Source: Choristoneura fumiferana (Eukaryota; Arthropoda; Insecta; Lepidoptera; Tortricidae). From it: DNA of 64,000 bases. The notes beneath the pieces were generated by a model. That model did no database searches. It worked only from the letters and a program-made list of their open reading frames with translations, and was not told where the DNA came from. Shown piece by piece: positions 19,601-28,691 of the stretch; position 1 is the first letter of the stretch, and every line of letters starts with the position of its first letter. The stretch is from contig NC_133474.1 of assembly GCF_025370935.1 (NCBI RefSeq), positions 1,419,005 through 1,483,004 of the forward strand, written 5' to 3'. The position numbers were made by a program, and so were the translations under genes.

Positions 19601-22600
19601 AGTATAGAATAAACATAGAATTCTATTGAGAAGAATCTGGCAAGAAGTTAAAAAGGTTAATTTTCGCGTTTTGAGGGATCTAATGCACGCCTTTTCAGTC
19701 TGTAGCAGTTCTCGAACTAACCTATAACATCCCCCTCTTTTTCCGGCAGCTTTTTCAGCAGCAGCGCCAGCGCCGGGCGCTCGGCGAGCGTGGCGGCCGC
19801 CGCCGGAGCCCCCAGCTCGGGCTCCTCCACCGCCAACCGCCGCGCTTCCAGCTTGCCCAACAGGATCGGACATTTGTCTGCTACTACGACTCCTGGAATA
19901 AGAAATAGTTATGCCCGGTTCACATTAAAATCGTGCCAGTAATGATACATTGCGGGGTCACAATCCAAACAAGTTACACAAGATCGATCGAGCACCGCAG
20001 TGTCATGCTACTGGAATGGTTTATTGGAATAATGTGAACCGGGCATTAAACATGGACTCTTGTCACATAGACACTTGCTGTTACTTCTTGTGGTCCTGTA
20101 AGAGCCAGTGGGGATTCGATTTGTAGCATTCGAACATGGCGGATGTAGACAATATCTAATTTTGCTATTTCTGTTTCTTTGGCTAGTTGAAGTATCATTT
20201 TGATAGTGTTTTATGCGGCGATTAACCTTAACAGTGAACAGTGATCACAAAATTCTATATTGCTCTCGTGTCTGACATTTTTTAATGCGCATGTTGTCTC
20301 CACGTGGTTTCTGGAATTTTACTAATCAAGTTGCAAAAACTACAATCACCGTACAAAGAGAGTTTACCTTGACACTGGCGAAATTGTCCTATTAATTAGG
20401 ACAGAAAAGCCATAGCTTAAAAGAGAAGAAGAAGAGCCAGTGGCGTGCATTGTTAATTCCAGGGTCGGCAGCGCTAGCTTGCGCCGCAGCTGCGCGCCGC
20501 CAGCCCCCCAGCATGGAAGGCATCTCTAGGCGCTGCCTACCCTGGAACTCGACTACAAGTGGTTTCACATATTCATATTACTTTACGCTGTATAGAGTCG
20601 AAAGAGCTATAAAGGGAGAGCCCTAATTATACAGAGCCTCCAGACAATATTTTATCATTTTCAGTGTAGCAACAGCTACTTCAGTATTATTTTGACTTTC
20701 CGCATTGTCACTTGGTTGTTACCCACTCCGGGCTTGTTTTTCATACAACCAATGTGACAATTTTGGCAAACAACCAGGTGTAGGTGTAGGCCAAAATACA
20801 GAACTCTAAAAAACCGTGGTTCGTCCTCTTACCAGTTCAAACGTTAATTCTGGCCTGAAGCCTTACACAAACTTACCAATCGGCTCCAACGCATCCGACA
20901 CTTTCCGGAGATGCTTCTGCGCGTGCGGCAGCAGCAAGCCGGCGCAGACGTCTGCAAAGTGCTGTTCGATACGGCGCGCGCGCAGCTCCCGGCGCGCCTC
21001 CCGCGCCGCCGCCGCCGCCTCCGCCTCGCGCTGCCGCCGCTCCGCTTCTAGCTTTTCTTGAGCTAGGGCTACCTCCTGTGTGGAAAGATCATGCAGCTAG
21101 TTTTAAAACTGATGGCCTTAAGATCGTTTATACCTGCTGAGCTGGCAACGTTGCATCTTTGTTAGTTTTTCTCGATTTTTCCATAAAAATTGAATGAAAA
21201 TTAAAAATGTGGTCTGTTAGAACTGTTCTTTATATACAGGGTGTAACATTCAGATCGGTCAGTATGGGAATGTCTGAAACTATAAGACATACGAAGATCT
21301 GTTCTTACGAACCATGTCAGCGATTTTAGTGACAAAAAAAAACTGCATTCATATAATAATATTAAAAAAATACCTACTCAGTTTGGGAATCGAACTCGGT
21401 CGTTTTGAAAAATAAAACTTACATTATTTCTATTTCGATATCGGCAGTGTAAGTCATGAGCAATAAATTTTACTATGAAATACGATATCTAGAATGAATA
21501 AAATGCATTGTATTACATATTTTTAATAATGTTTAAGTTTTATTTTTCAAAACGTCTGGGTACGATTCCCGGACTGAGAGCAAGTTTTTTTTTAAATGTA
21601 TGAATGCAGTTTTTCTTGTTACTAAAATCGGCGACATGGTTCCTAAGAACGGATGTTCGTATGTCTTATAATTTCAGACTTTCCCATACTGACCGATCTT
21701 AATGTTACCTACACCCTGTATAAGTTAATATCTCTACAGCAATAATTATTCGTGAAAGACTTTTCGTGAAAGATTTGTTCGTTTTTAAAGAATATAAAAA
21801 GAGACATTAACTTATATATTAAGAACAGCTCTAACAAACCACATTTTTTATTTTCACTTATTTTTTATGGAATAATCGAGAAAAACTAACAAAAATGCAA
21901 CGTTGCCAGCTCAGCAGGTATAAACGCTCTTAATAGTGTCACCCAAAATGTGGTCACCTGTTCCTCGGGTGTGAGCTCGTGCGGCGCGCGCTGCGGGCGC
22001 TCCCTCTCCCCCTTTTTGGCCAACTCCTCGTTCCGCAGCTCCTCCTCGATAGTGCGCGCCAGCCGGGGGGCGTCCGCGCCGAAGATTATGTTCACTAGTT
22101 GACCCGCCTGTCAAAGTCAATACAGGATCCATAACGCATTTTGTCCCACCGCCATTTTGTTTAAGCAGCGAGAGAGATTGTTTTAGTATGGAAAATTTAT
22201 CGCTCGGCGACTAAAGCAATAACATTTTCATACAGCTTCGCTTAACTTCCGGGACAGCATTCCCGGAGCCTAAGAGCGTTTTCACATTATCCACATGCAC
22301 CGGGCTCTGCGCACACAGAGACAATTTAGATATACGCATAGCACACATAAACTCTATCGTCCGACAGCTCACGGGCGTCCGATGGTGCCGTGAACGAGCG
22401 TGAACGTATCGGTGTCGGCTCCGATATCCGATATCGGGCCGGACAATGTGAAAGACAGGTAAGTACATATTTCAAACATTTTACTTGCCCCGATATTGTA
22501 TCGGCGTCCGATACCGATATCGGATCGGATACCTAGGTAATATGAAAACGCTTTAAGCTAAGTCAGTAATTCTACTTCATTTCTAACTCTACACAAGCTC

Positions 22601-25600
22601 TACACTCATAATTTTGTATTTGTCCTCGTATTTGCCAGTTGCGCTTTGACGTTTTTCGAAGAAAATCACACATTGACAGCAGTTTTGCCAGTATTAAATT
22701 ATCGAAAAAATAAACTTTTAGACTGGGCACAGTAAAAAAAGGGATTTAAAAACACAATAGTGTAATCGATTTTACTCTCGATTCTGAGCAAATACTTTCT
22801 GGTTTTTAGTTATTTAATGAACACCTTGTACATCATATCGTCAATGTAAACCGCGATGTAAGTTTTGGGAAATCCCATGAGTATTTAGAAAAATCGCGGA
22901 ATTCCAATTCAACTACTAGTTCTAATGGATTACCTACGCGTACGAAGCCGCGGCTAAAATCTACTTAGTTATTTAGTAAAATTATAACAGGTAGGTAAAA
23001 GAAAAGCGTGCAGAAACCCCATGAACACCACATACATTTTGGTATACAAACGACATATGGAAACGTAATGTGGTCTGTTATAGCTATACCTACAATATAG
23101 CCTTGATTCACATGCTCGTGCCATCCACAATAGACACTCGTGTCGGGGTTTTTCAAACTATCTAGTCCAAGTTTGGTCGATAACACCACAGTACCACATG
23201 CCACCACTCACACACCTACTTATGTGTTTATTACTCGCTAGTTTTTGCCTTTGGGTTTGACTGTGATATGTTTGTTCTGATCGGTCGTAGCACGCGCTTC
23301 TGTACAAAATGTAGGTAATTTAAAAGCTAGCGAAAATTAGTTTTATTATATATTTTTTATGAAATTAAAGTTTCTTTTACGCATCTGTTAATCGTTACAT
23401 TTTCCTTTATTGCCATGAGGGCTTACTTCTTGCTTAAGCATACCTACTAATATATCATAAATGCAAGAGTTTGTAAGTGCGCGCTTGTACCTATTTATCA
23501 TTCCCTCACGCTAAAAGTTACACAGCTGGACGCATTTAGATGAACTTTAATATAATTTAGCGGGCAAGCGGCAGACATCAAAACCCTCTCGACAGATGCA
23601 CTAGCATACCTTAAATCTAGTCTATTAAATATTTAGTTTAAGTAGAGAACCAGTACCTATACGATAAATAAATAAGTAGCTGTACTTCTAGAGTAACACA
23701 CAGGTCTAAGTATTTAAGACCCGAATTGGTTGGCTATATGAAATGTTGGAATAAAATTTTGGAAGGTATCACACCATATCCGGCCCTTCAGACCGTTATG
23801 GCTAAAAGTCTTGCTAACATGCATACTTACGGCTATGAACATCCAGGTGGGCTCGCTGCGGTTACGGAATCGCTTCAGACATTCAATGGTGTCTGCTTTC
23901 GCCTGTGTAAAAGTTTAAGTACATTTATATTAGAAGCAGTGGCATACAGTGAGGGTCTACGTTTGCTGCCGCGGTTTGCACAGGGCGGGTGGCCGCCTGT
24001 TGAACAATAATGTGAGCAACGTCAATTGCGCGCGCGTGCGTAGGATTTGTACCTGCACCCGCCCGCAGGCGTGCGCCCGCGCCAGAGGGCCTATAGGGCG
24101 TTCTCGTATTAGGCACTTGTCCCACCGCCGACGATGAGCGAGAAGCGAGTAGAGCGAGTAACTAGAAACGAGTGGGCGAGGAGTTTTGTCGCTCGGCTGC
24201 AAGCGAGTGTTCGCGTGCGACGGGCGAATACTCGCTCCACTCGACTGGCTCGTGCGGGGCGGCCGCCAAGCTGACATCGCTGAGCGAGTATCTATAGCTC
24301 AGCGAGTTTTATAGCTCTTGTCGCTGCGACAAAAGATGTAAGAGCGAGTTCTCGCCGGCAGTGTGAACAGCCAGCGATCAACTATTAATATATGTGTCTC
24401 TTTTACTCACACAGGATCTTATATCTTTTGTTCGTTTCTTGAGCGAGAAAATAGTCGATAGCCAATCGTTTCCTCGCTGGCGGTGAGACAAGTGCCTTAA
24501 ATAGTACAAGTGTCAGAGGGACCGCACGACACGAACTTTGAGTTTCGTAGTAGCCCTGCAGGCCCTTGCGACGAAGTGCAAAATTGACGTTAATAACCTT
24601 TAATACGAGAGTGAGTGGGACGGTACGATACGAACTTCGAATTTCGTAGGAGCCTCCCAGCTACCGTAGAACCTGAGGGTAGGGAGCACCGTAGCTGTGC
24701 GGGAAGCAGCCGTAAGTAGCAACCTAAGGCGGTATATTGTCTAAGGCCGCGTTTTCATTAAAAATGTGTTCATTTACCTATCCCCCCACAGCACATCTGT
24801 GGTGGAAAGATTGAGCGGAGCGAGGCGAGGCAAATGAAGCGTTTCTATTGGTTAAAAACCCATTCCTCGCAACACATCCTCGCATATCTCTGGTGGAAAC
24901 AGAGCAACGCTCTGACGCTCGTGGTCACATTCAACATCCTTTTCTACCCTCGTCTTACACTGTATGACAGAATGAAGCGGCGAAAACGATTGTGATTCAA
25001 AGTGCATCAGATAAAAAGGCTTCTGGGGCGTGCAAGAACCGGCCGACGGACGGGATAGCCAGTAGCTAGAGAACTGACTATGAAGCTTGAGGTCCCGGGT
25101 TCGATTCCCGGTCGGGGCAGATATTTGTATGACATAACTAGCACCTCGAAAATACAAACTGAGACATGGATGCACAGAAAAACCAGAAAAAGAGACCAGC
25201 ATTGGGAATCGAACCCAGGTCCTCAGCAATCCGTGCTGCGTGCTATAACCCCTACACTACTGCTGGACAGGAATCTAGACACGGATTTTTCCCATGCATA
25301 CATATCTCAGGTTGCTTATTTCTACTATGCTACTTAAGCAGCAGCACTAACTAGAATAACTAGCCCCAACCCGCGACTTCGTTCGCGTAGAATTTGGTTA
25401 TCATTATTCCGCAGGAACTATGCAATTTTCCGGGATAAAAACTATCCTATATGTCCTTACATAGGATAGTTTTTATCTCGGAAAATTGCATTTATCCCGC
25501 AGGATAGTTGTTAGGGATAATCTTTTTTCATACTTTATGTAGAAATTTGTCTATGGCTGATTTCAAATGAAGAGTTTTTGTTTTCTTACTTATGTCAATG

Positions 25601-28197
25601 TCTTTTGCAAATATACATGTCGGTTACTTTTAAAGTATAATCTTTTTCATTTAATCACTGGGAAAAGACTATTACAGCCTTTACAATAATGATAACCGAA
25701 TTCTACTGGAGAAGGCTCCGGGACTCAAACTATCTGTACACCAAATTTCATCATCAGTTCAGCGGTTTAGACGTGATAAAGTAACAAACAGACACAAACT
25801 TTCGCATTTATAATATTAGCGAGATACGAGTGTGTTATCGACTCTTGGACGTTTACACACGTATTTAAGTATGTATGTATTTATTTAATTAAGTATGTGG
25901 TGACTATACTTGTGCTCACCACGGCTAGATGCAGGTTGTCCCCCCCGATCTCCACCTTTATCTTCTTCAGGTTCCCCACCATGCCGATGCAGGGGCCACA
26001 CCATTCCGAGTACACGTCCACCACTGCAACAAAACGCAATGAAAACAAGCTTTTGAAACCATCTTTGGCTTCATGCCCCAAGTGTGCTAACTAACTACAC
26101 TAAGGGGCTGTTTCACCATCCATTGATTAGCGTTAACCGACGGTGCCGTCTTCGTCTATTCGAACAAAACAAATAGAGACGGCATTACACCTAACCGCCA
26201 GTTAACACTAATCAATGGATGGTGAAACAGCCCCTAAGTATCATCTTCTTAGTCGGACACTCTTGTCAGAGTGGTCTTGGTTGCGCAGACGAGGTACACG
26301 GAAGATGTTCGGTGGGTCGCAGACTTATTCGAGGACAGCCGTCTTAGCAATGTGCTTCCATTTCTGCCGGTTAGAGGCTTTGCGAGTACACTGGACCATG
26401 GTGGACTCAGGACTCAGTAGCTTTTTTAATCAGGTCAGTCCAGCGAGTTGGTGATCGGCCGCGCGCCCTCTTGCCTTCCACCTGCCCCTGAACCACCAAT
26501 CTCTCCATTGAGTTCTCATTCCTGGAGATGTGACCAAAGAACTTCAGTATTCGTAATTGCACGTCGACGAAAGCCGGTCTTTAATATGAATAGCTCTTTG
26601 AGGATAGAAACATTGGTGCAAAATGCCGTCCACGGGATCTGAGACGCCACCAGCACCACATCTCCAATGCATCAATTTTACGGCGATCAATTTAACTACA
26701 CTATACTATATGATATATTGAATCAGGCGTTACTTTGTGGAGGTCCATAAACGAGTACGTATCAATGAATTAAAATAATTACTTTGCTCACCCGCGACCT
26801 TATGATTTAAGACATTGTGTAACGTAGCTATCTTAAGCTAGCGGGTGACTATAGTACATTGTGCATTAAGGGGCGTAAGAAGGTGATTACTAACGAGAGT
26901 CTATTAGAAGCCCGACGCCGGAGGCGGAGGCTTTTAATGACTAGAGTTTGTAATCCCCTTACGGCCCGTGATACACACAATGATTTTCATCATAATGCGA
27001 GGGAAAAAATACAAAAAGTTAAATTATTTTGTGTCCAAACACTTCACAGGTCGGCAAAAGAATGGTGCTAAGAAAACAACTGAGTAAAATAATGGCTACC
27101 CGCCAATACAGGGGGCTACTACAAAATTCGAAAACGGAAGTTCGGATCTTACCGTCCCTCTCACTCTTCACTCTAGTATTAAATATTATCGTCAGGAAAA
27201 CGATATAAACTTTGATTTTGGAATTTCGTAGTAGCTCCCCTGATTGTCACTTTTTTCGAGTCGTCTACCATAGATAATGCTAAGAACTGTGTTCAGTTTA
27301 GAATTCAAATGGTCTTACGGCCAGATTGTTCAAACGTGCTACAAAAATATTTAAGTACTAAAATTATTGCAAAACAATTTGATATTATATAATTTGACAT
27401 AAATTTAAAATATAAAAATAACGAAGTTTCATGAAGCGTGGCAAAGTTTTATGGGGTAAAATTGGGTTATAGCTAAGTTTTAAAGAAGCCTAAAAGGGCA
27501 TTTTTACTATAAACGGCGTTTTTTTCTCCCAGAATCACTAGCACTATCGATTTTGACCAAGAAAAAGTGTCCCCAATTTTCCATAAAATGTTTGTGTGTC
27601 CATTTCGTAATGACCCATATAAACTGAACTTATGCAAAAAAAGTCACAAAACTGACAAAAGATTACACACTTTTTTCTTCGTCCAAATCGAGTGCTCGTG
27701 ATTCTGAGTAAAGAGAAACCAAAAGTACCTTAATTGAAAATACAAACTGAAATATAGATGCACAGAAAAAACAGAAAAATAACCCCTCGAACCCTGGGTT
27801 CGATTCCCAGTGATGGTCCTATTTTTCTGTTTTTTCTGTGCATCTATATTTCAGTTTGTATTTTCAATTTAGGTTTACGGGAAGACCGTAAAAGTAAAAA
27901 TTTGGAATTGAAATAAAAAATACAAAAAGAATTAAAAAAAAAAACAATTTCAAAAGTACCTTATTATGAAAAAAATGCGCCTATTAAAGATCAAGATTGA
28001 TTTTTGGAGTCTTTTTGTATTCCTATTAAAGATGTTTATAGCTTAAAAAACTTACCGAGCAGTCCATCCCTCAGCAGGAACTTGGCCCACTCCTCGTCCG
28101 TCGCCAGTTCAGCCTGCAGCTGCACCTGTGCTGCTTTTTTTCCTGCGCCGGCGGCGGCGGCCGCGTTCGCGAGGTTTAGCGCGCTCGTCAGTGACAT
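13436..28197 (-). CDS. Thioredoxin domain-containing protein, TXNDC3/NME8-like, ten exons
   Basis: In coding order the exons are 28197-28056, 26023-25920, 23902-23831, 22107-21958, 21075-20877, 19892-19722, 18035-17878, 16648-16436, 15435-15210 and 13618-13436. All junctions are GT/AG and all phases match, giving 538 residues if one extra base in exon 8 is discounted. The start MSLTSALNLA is followed by a thioredoxin fold with active site SEWCGPC, the run AKADTIECLKRF, then SEPTWMFIA and GQLVNIIFGADAP. Next comes a charged coiled-coil-like segment (EKLEAERRQREAEAA), a region corresponding to the degenerate NDK-like part of insect homologues with no NxxH-type catalytic motif, a conserved-looking block (MVFGAWQRVAVL, ARFFPPGYLEPE), a lysine run and an acidic tail. 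Family members act in axonemes (outer-arm dynein intermediate-chain type), so a sperm or ciliary role is inferred. Orthology to NME8 rather than NME9 is not settled. Confidence 0.9.
13790..15183. repeat. Old repeat split into three pieces by a Helitron-like and a second insertion
   Basis: Compared with 3540-3710, the same sequence appears as 13790-13844 (TGCGCCGAAAGAAACTTG), 14306-14345 (AAAATACTTAAAAACTA) and 15155-15183 (ACAGGGATGTATGGGGTCCC). The first interruption is the Helitron-like element. The second (about 14370-15145) has imperfect inverted ends rich in TTTGCCCGAA and resembles blocks at 32840-33100. Confidence 0.7.
13845..14305 (+). mobile_element. Non-autonomous Helitron-like element
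   Basis: It begins TCCTACTTACTAAATTATAA (followed by ATGTGAAAG), ends in a GC-rich run GAAGCCGCGGGTAAACTCTAG, and is inserted between A and T. TC start, CTAG end and no target duplication fit Helitrons. No helicase frame is present. Confidence 0.75.
15210..15435 (-). CDS. TXNDC3/NME8-like exon 9
   Basis: The acceptor is TCCCAACAG and the donor is AAGAAG|GTAGCG. It completes Tyr and reads CETIVLQVAVGLAEPELAEP, later VHVSPDAVEGAEECARFFPP and a lysine run (KPKPKIKKKKK), ending in phase 0. Confidence 0.9.
15436..16435. other. Intron of the thioredoxin-domain gene, no exon seen
   Basis: It contains part of a repeat marked TTTTTAGGGTTCCGGAGCC near 15516, also found near 18090, 31495, 38490 and 51700. 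The rest is AT-rich and unassigned. Confidence 0.5.
16436..16648 (-). CDS. TXNDC3/NME8-like exon 8, with a one-base excess in a homopolymer
   Basis: The acceptor is CTTCTCAG and the donor is GATTA|GTGAGT. The first part reads MVGGLVEPLPAVPP. From about 16606 downwards the family-like frame is shifted by one base: MVFGAWQRVAVLAAAAKV, then LLHGFFADGSVAAPRLLCKT and EKYEERPEKD. The switch coincides with seven Gs at 16607-16613; six would keep the frame and the phases of both neighbours. This may be an assembly or sequencing error or a true frameshift. Confidence 0.82.
16884..17018. mobile_element. 135-bp palindromic MITE, family P135, copy 1
   Basis: The ends TACAGTCACCAGCACCAATA and TATTAATGCTGGTGACTGTA are inverted, with TA at both borders as in Tc1/mariner-type MITEs. 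The interior is also self-complementary around GACTCTATTTGTAGGGCCGG. It is in the intron between exons 8 and 7. Confidence 0.8.
17878..18035 (-). CDS. TXNDC3/NME8-like exon 7
   Basis: The acceptor is TTGTTGCAG and the donor is CCTAAG|GTGGGA. Two bases complete Glu; it then reads LCRRALYGDGAGDEEAPKKL and RMDGIPGLYVPANRQQRAAV, ending LDLLFPK in phase 0. Confidence 0.9.
18415..18626 (-). mobile_element. SINE-A copy lacking its tRNA head
   Basis: From the CATCATCATCATCCCAGCC tail to AATGTAATTCCGT it matches the other SINE-A copies on the minus strand and then stops, as expected for 5' truncation. Both flanks carry AAATATTTAAGGGGGCTCCC-like sequence (18270 and 18658). Confidence 0.82.
18864..18998. 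mobile_element. P135 MITE, copy 2
   Basis: It has the same length and ends as the copy at 16884, with a few substitutions in the centre. It lies in the intron between exons 7 and 6. Confidence 0.8.
19138..19715 (-). mobile_element. LINE 3' end with terminal coding sequence and (TATTG)n tail
   Basis: On the minus strand the end of a reverse-transcriptase-type polyprotein is visible: AIQLWNSLPIDLRRAKSLSL, then FKSMLKEHYLSSSNY and a stop. It is followed by a 3' region ending AATAAAGAGTC and TATTG repeats. The LWNSLP end is typical of Jockey/CR1-like LINEs. It is strongly 5'-truncated and begins beside the donor of exon 6. Confidence 0.8.
19722..19892 (-). CDS. TXNDC3/NME8-like exon 6
   Basis: The acceptor is TTATTCCAG and the donor is ATAG|GTTAGT, a weaker donor than the others. 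It reads VVVADKCPILLGKLEARRLA and ends ERPALALLLKKLPEKEGDVI. A LINE 3' end starts within a few bases of the donor, and a 134-bp MITE sits 19 bp upstream of the exon start. Confidence 0.88.
19912..20045. mobile_element. 134-bp MITE with TTA target duplication
   Basis: The ends TGCCCGGTTCACATTA and TAATGTGAACCGGGCA are perfect inverted repeats, flanked by TTA at 19909-19911 and 20046-20048. It lies 19 bp from the start of exon 6. Confidence 0.85.
20877..21075 (-). CDS. TXNDC3/NME8-like exon 5, coiled-coil segment
   Basis: The acceptor is TCCACACAG and the donor is CCGATTG|GTAAGT. EVALAQEKLEAERRQREAEA continues as an Ala/Arg/Glu-rich helix and ends EQHFADVCAGLLLPHAQKHL, then RKVSDALEPI. Exit is phase 1. 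Confidence 0.92.
21122..21929. mobile_element. Outer MITE of a nested pair, flanked by TTAA
   Basis: The inverted ends run about 70 bp (GTTTATACCTGCTGAGCTGG onward, including CAACGTTGC) and are flanked by TTAA at 21118-21121 and 21930-21933. The centre is occupied by a second palindromic element (21237-21718). Together they make up about 90 percent of the intron between exons 4 and 5. Confidence 0.75.
21237..21718. mobile_element. Inner 482-bp palindromic MITE with TA borders
   Basis: The left arm reads CAGGGTGTAACATTCAGATC followed by GGTCAGTATGGG; the right arm is the inverse, ending TTAATGTTACCTACACCCTG. TA flanks both ends, as for mariner-type elements. A half copy lies at 5265-5470. Confidence 0.75.
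21958..22107 (-). CDS. TXNDC3/NME8-like exon 4
   Basis: The acceptor is TTTGACAG and the donor is GAACAG|GTGACC, 50 codons in phase 0. AGQLVNIIFGADAPRLARTI completes the thioredoxin domain; the rest is charged (EEELRNEELAKKGERERP) and begins the helical segment. Confidence 0.92.
22274..22553. mobile_element. 280-bp MITE with TAA target duplication
   Basis: The ends GAGCGTTTTCACATTATCC and GGTAATATGAAAACGCTT are inverted and flanked by TAA at 22271-22273 and 22554-22556. The interior carries CCGATATCCGATATCGG-like palindromes. Confidence 0.75.
22560..23830. other. Intron between exons 4 and 3, mostly unassigned
   Basis: Positions about 22810-22965 resemble a Helitron 3' part (GTACGAAGCCGCGGCTAAAA). 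I see no further exon. Confidence 0.45.
23831..23902 (-). CDS. TXNDC3/NME8-like exon 3 (72 bp)
   Basis: The exon is 24 codons, phase 0 to 0, with acceptor TTACACAG and donor ATAGCC|GTAAGT. It reads AKADTIECLKRFRNRS, then EPTWMFIA, the expected middle strand of the thioredoxin fold joining LHLAV to GQLVNI. It lies beneath a plus-strand reading frame (23726-24010) that is a shadow. Confidence 0.9.
24112..24496. mobile_element. 385-bp PIF/Harbinger-like MITE, copy 1
   Basis: The ends GGCACTTGTCCCACCG and CGGTGAGACAAGTGCC are flanked by TTA (24109-24111 and 24497-24499). The interior is full of GAGCGAGTA/TACTCGCTC words. A second copy in opposite orientation lies at 43817-44209. Confidence 0.82.
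25045..25290. mobile_element. SINE-C head joined to an inverted SINE-B copy
   Basis: Positions 25050-25135 on the plus strand match the SINE-C head (GAAGCTTGAGGTCCCGGGTT, then CGATTCCCGG). From 25148 the minus strand matches SINE-B (GGACCTGGGTTCGATTCCCA). These tRNA-like blocks do not fold as functional tRNAs. Confidence 0.65.
25360..25824 (-). mobile_element. Helitron-like element in reverse orientation
   Basis: On the minus strand it begins near TCTCGCTAATATTATAAATG and ends GAAGTCGCGGGTTGGGGCTAG. This is the same plan as the copy at 13845. Confidence 0.65.
25920..26023 (-). CDS. TXNDC3/NME8-like exon 2, thioredoxin active site
   Basis: The acceptor is TTGTTGCAG and the donor is GCCGTG|GTGAGC. 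It encodes VVDVYSEWCGPCIGMVGNLK, then KIKVEIGGDNLHLAV. WCGPC is the redox-active thioredoxin motif. Entry is phase 1 and exit phase 0. Confidence 0.93.
26104..26234. mobile_element. 131-bp MITE with TAA target duplication
   Basis: The ends GGGGCTGTTTCACCATCCAT and ATGGATGGTGAAACAGCCCC are perfectly inverted, and TAA flanks both sides (26101-26103 and 26235-26237). Confidence 0.85.
26245..26690 (-). mobile_element. RTE-type LINE, decayed 3' coding end
   Basis: The minus strand encodes, with frameshifts, the C-terminal motifs of this LINE group: a EMWCWRRL-like start, FFGHISRNENSMERLVVQGQ, then VEGKRARGRSPTRWTDLIKK. It lies in the intron between exons 2 and 1. Confidence 0.75.
26700..26990. 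repeat. Fragments of two other repeat families in this window
   Basis: Positions 26712-26810 match the outer part of the palindrome at 47.2-47.6 kb (GAATCAGGCGTTACTTTG, CTCACCCGCGACCTTA). Positions 26853-26990 match, in reverse, the 3' part of the repeated segment at 33.6 and 36.8 kb (GAGAGTCTATTAGAAGCCCG). Confidence 0.6.
27112..27241. mobile_element. 130-bp palindromic MITE
   Basis: The left end GGGGCTACTACAAAATTC is inverted at the right as GAATTTCGTAGTAGCTCCCC. Related half copies are at about 8760-8825 and 24520-24655. Confidence 0.65.
27736..27944 (+). mobile_element. SINE-B fragment forming an inverted hairpin
   Basis: The left arm (AATACAAACTGAAATATAGA) is the reverse complement of the right arm (TCTATATTTCAGTTTGTATT). 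Between them only the B-box half of the tRNA-like head remains (CCCTGGGTTCGATTCCCAGT). Confidence 0.65.
28056..28197 (-). CDS. TXNDC3/NME8-like exon 1
   Basis: It starts at ATG 28197 (MSLTSALNLANAAAAA) and ends ELATDEEWAKFLLRDGLL plus one base, with donor CTCG|GTAAGT. An in-frame ATG at 28242 would add 15 residues. I prefer the inner one because a relic duplicate upstream keeps the same ATG with only synonymous changes in the next six codons. Confidence 0.85.
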
Positions 28198-28340
28198 AGT
28201 GCCGCGCGGCAGAGAGTGCCACGGCGAAGGTGTAAGCGGCAAGCGGAGCGTGCGTGGTGCAAGCGGTAAGCGGAGCGTGGGTGGGGCAAGCGATAAGCTG
28301 AAGCGAGTTGGAGGTTGGTCTCAGGTGGTCTAGAACGCAA
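28198..28340 (-). promoter_or_regulatory. 5' flank of the thioredoxin-domain gene with a short tandem repeat
   Basis: Just upstream of the start codon, about three imperfect units of CAAGCGGTAAGCGGAGCGTG lie at 28232-28305. The stretch is GC-rich compared with its surroundings and is likely 5' UTR or proximal promoter. No TATA box is evident. Confidence 0.4.
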
Positions 28341-28512
28341 TTTGACTAGTTGTAGTTTTAGCGCGGTATTAACTTAAAAATTGTCCGTCTAAAACTAAAA
28401 GTGACTAGAACGCATAACACCCTAAACGCAAAATGACAAAGAGGCATGTTTAAAAGGTCTATGTCCATTGTGATATTAATTGTTTAAAAGTCCGTCCGTC
28501 TGTCAATATCCT

Positions 28513-28691
28513 GGCTGCGTTGCCACTAGAGATATGCAAGGATGCTTTGCGAGGAATGTGTTGTCATGGACTAATAGAAACGCTCCATTTACCTATCCAC
28601 TAGAGCTGTGCTATGCGAGGATCGGTAAATGAAGCGTTTCTTTTGGTTCGTGACAAACACATCCTCGCACATCTCTTATGGTAACGCAGCC
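28513..28691. mobile_element. 179-bp MITE upstream of the thioredoxin-domain gene
   Basis: The ends GGCTGCGTTGCCACTAGAGA and its imperfect inverse (TCTCTTATGGTAACGCAGCC) bound an inverted interior (CATTTACC and GGTAAATG). A related sequence is near 24770-24900. Confidence 0.6.

Noticed and set aside
22965..23207. A minus-strand stretch considered as the missing thioredoxin exon
   Set aside because: The fit was only a short chance run (FEKPRHECLLWM) without proper splice sites. The real exon was then found at 23831-23902.
23726..24010. Plus-strand 94-codon frame with protein-like composition
   Set aside because: Its middle is the reverse strand of thioredoxin-domain exon 3, which has matching splice sites, phase and family sequence. 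The plus-strand frame matches nothing I know.
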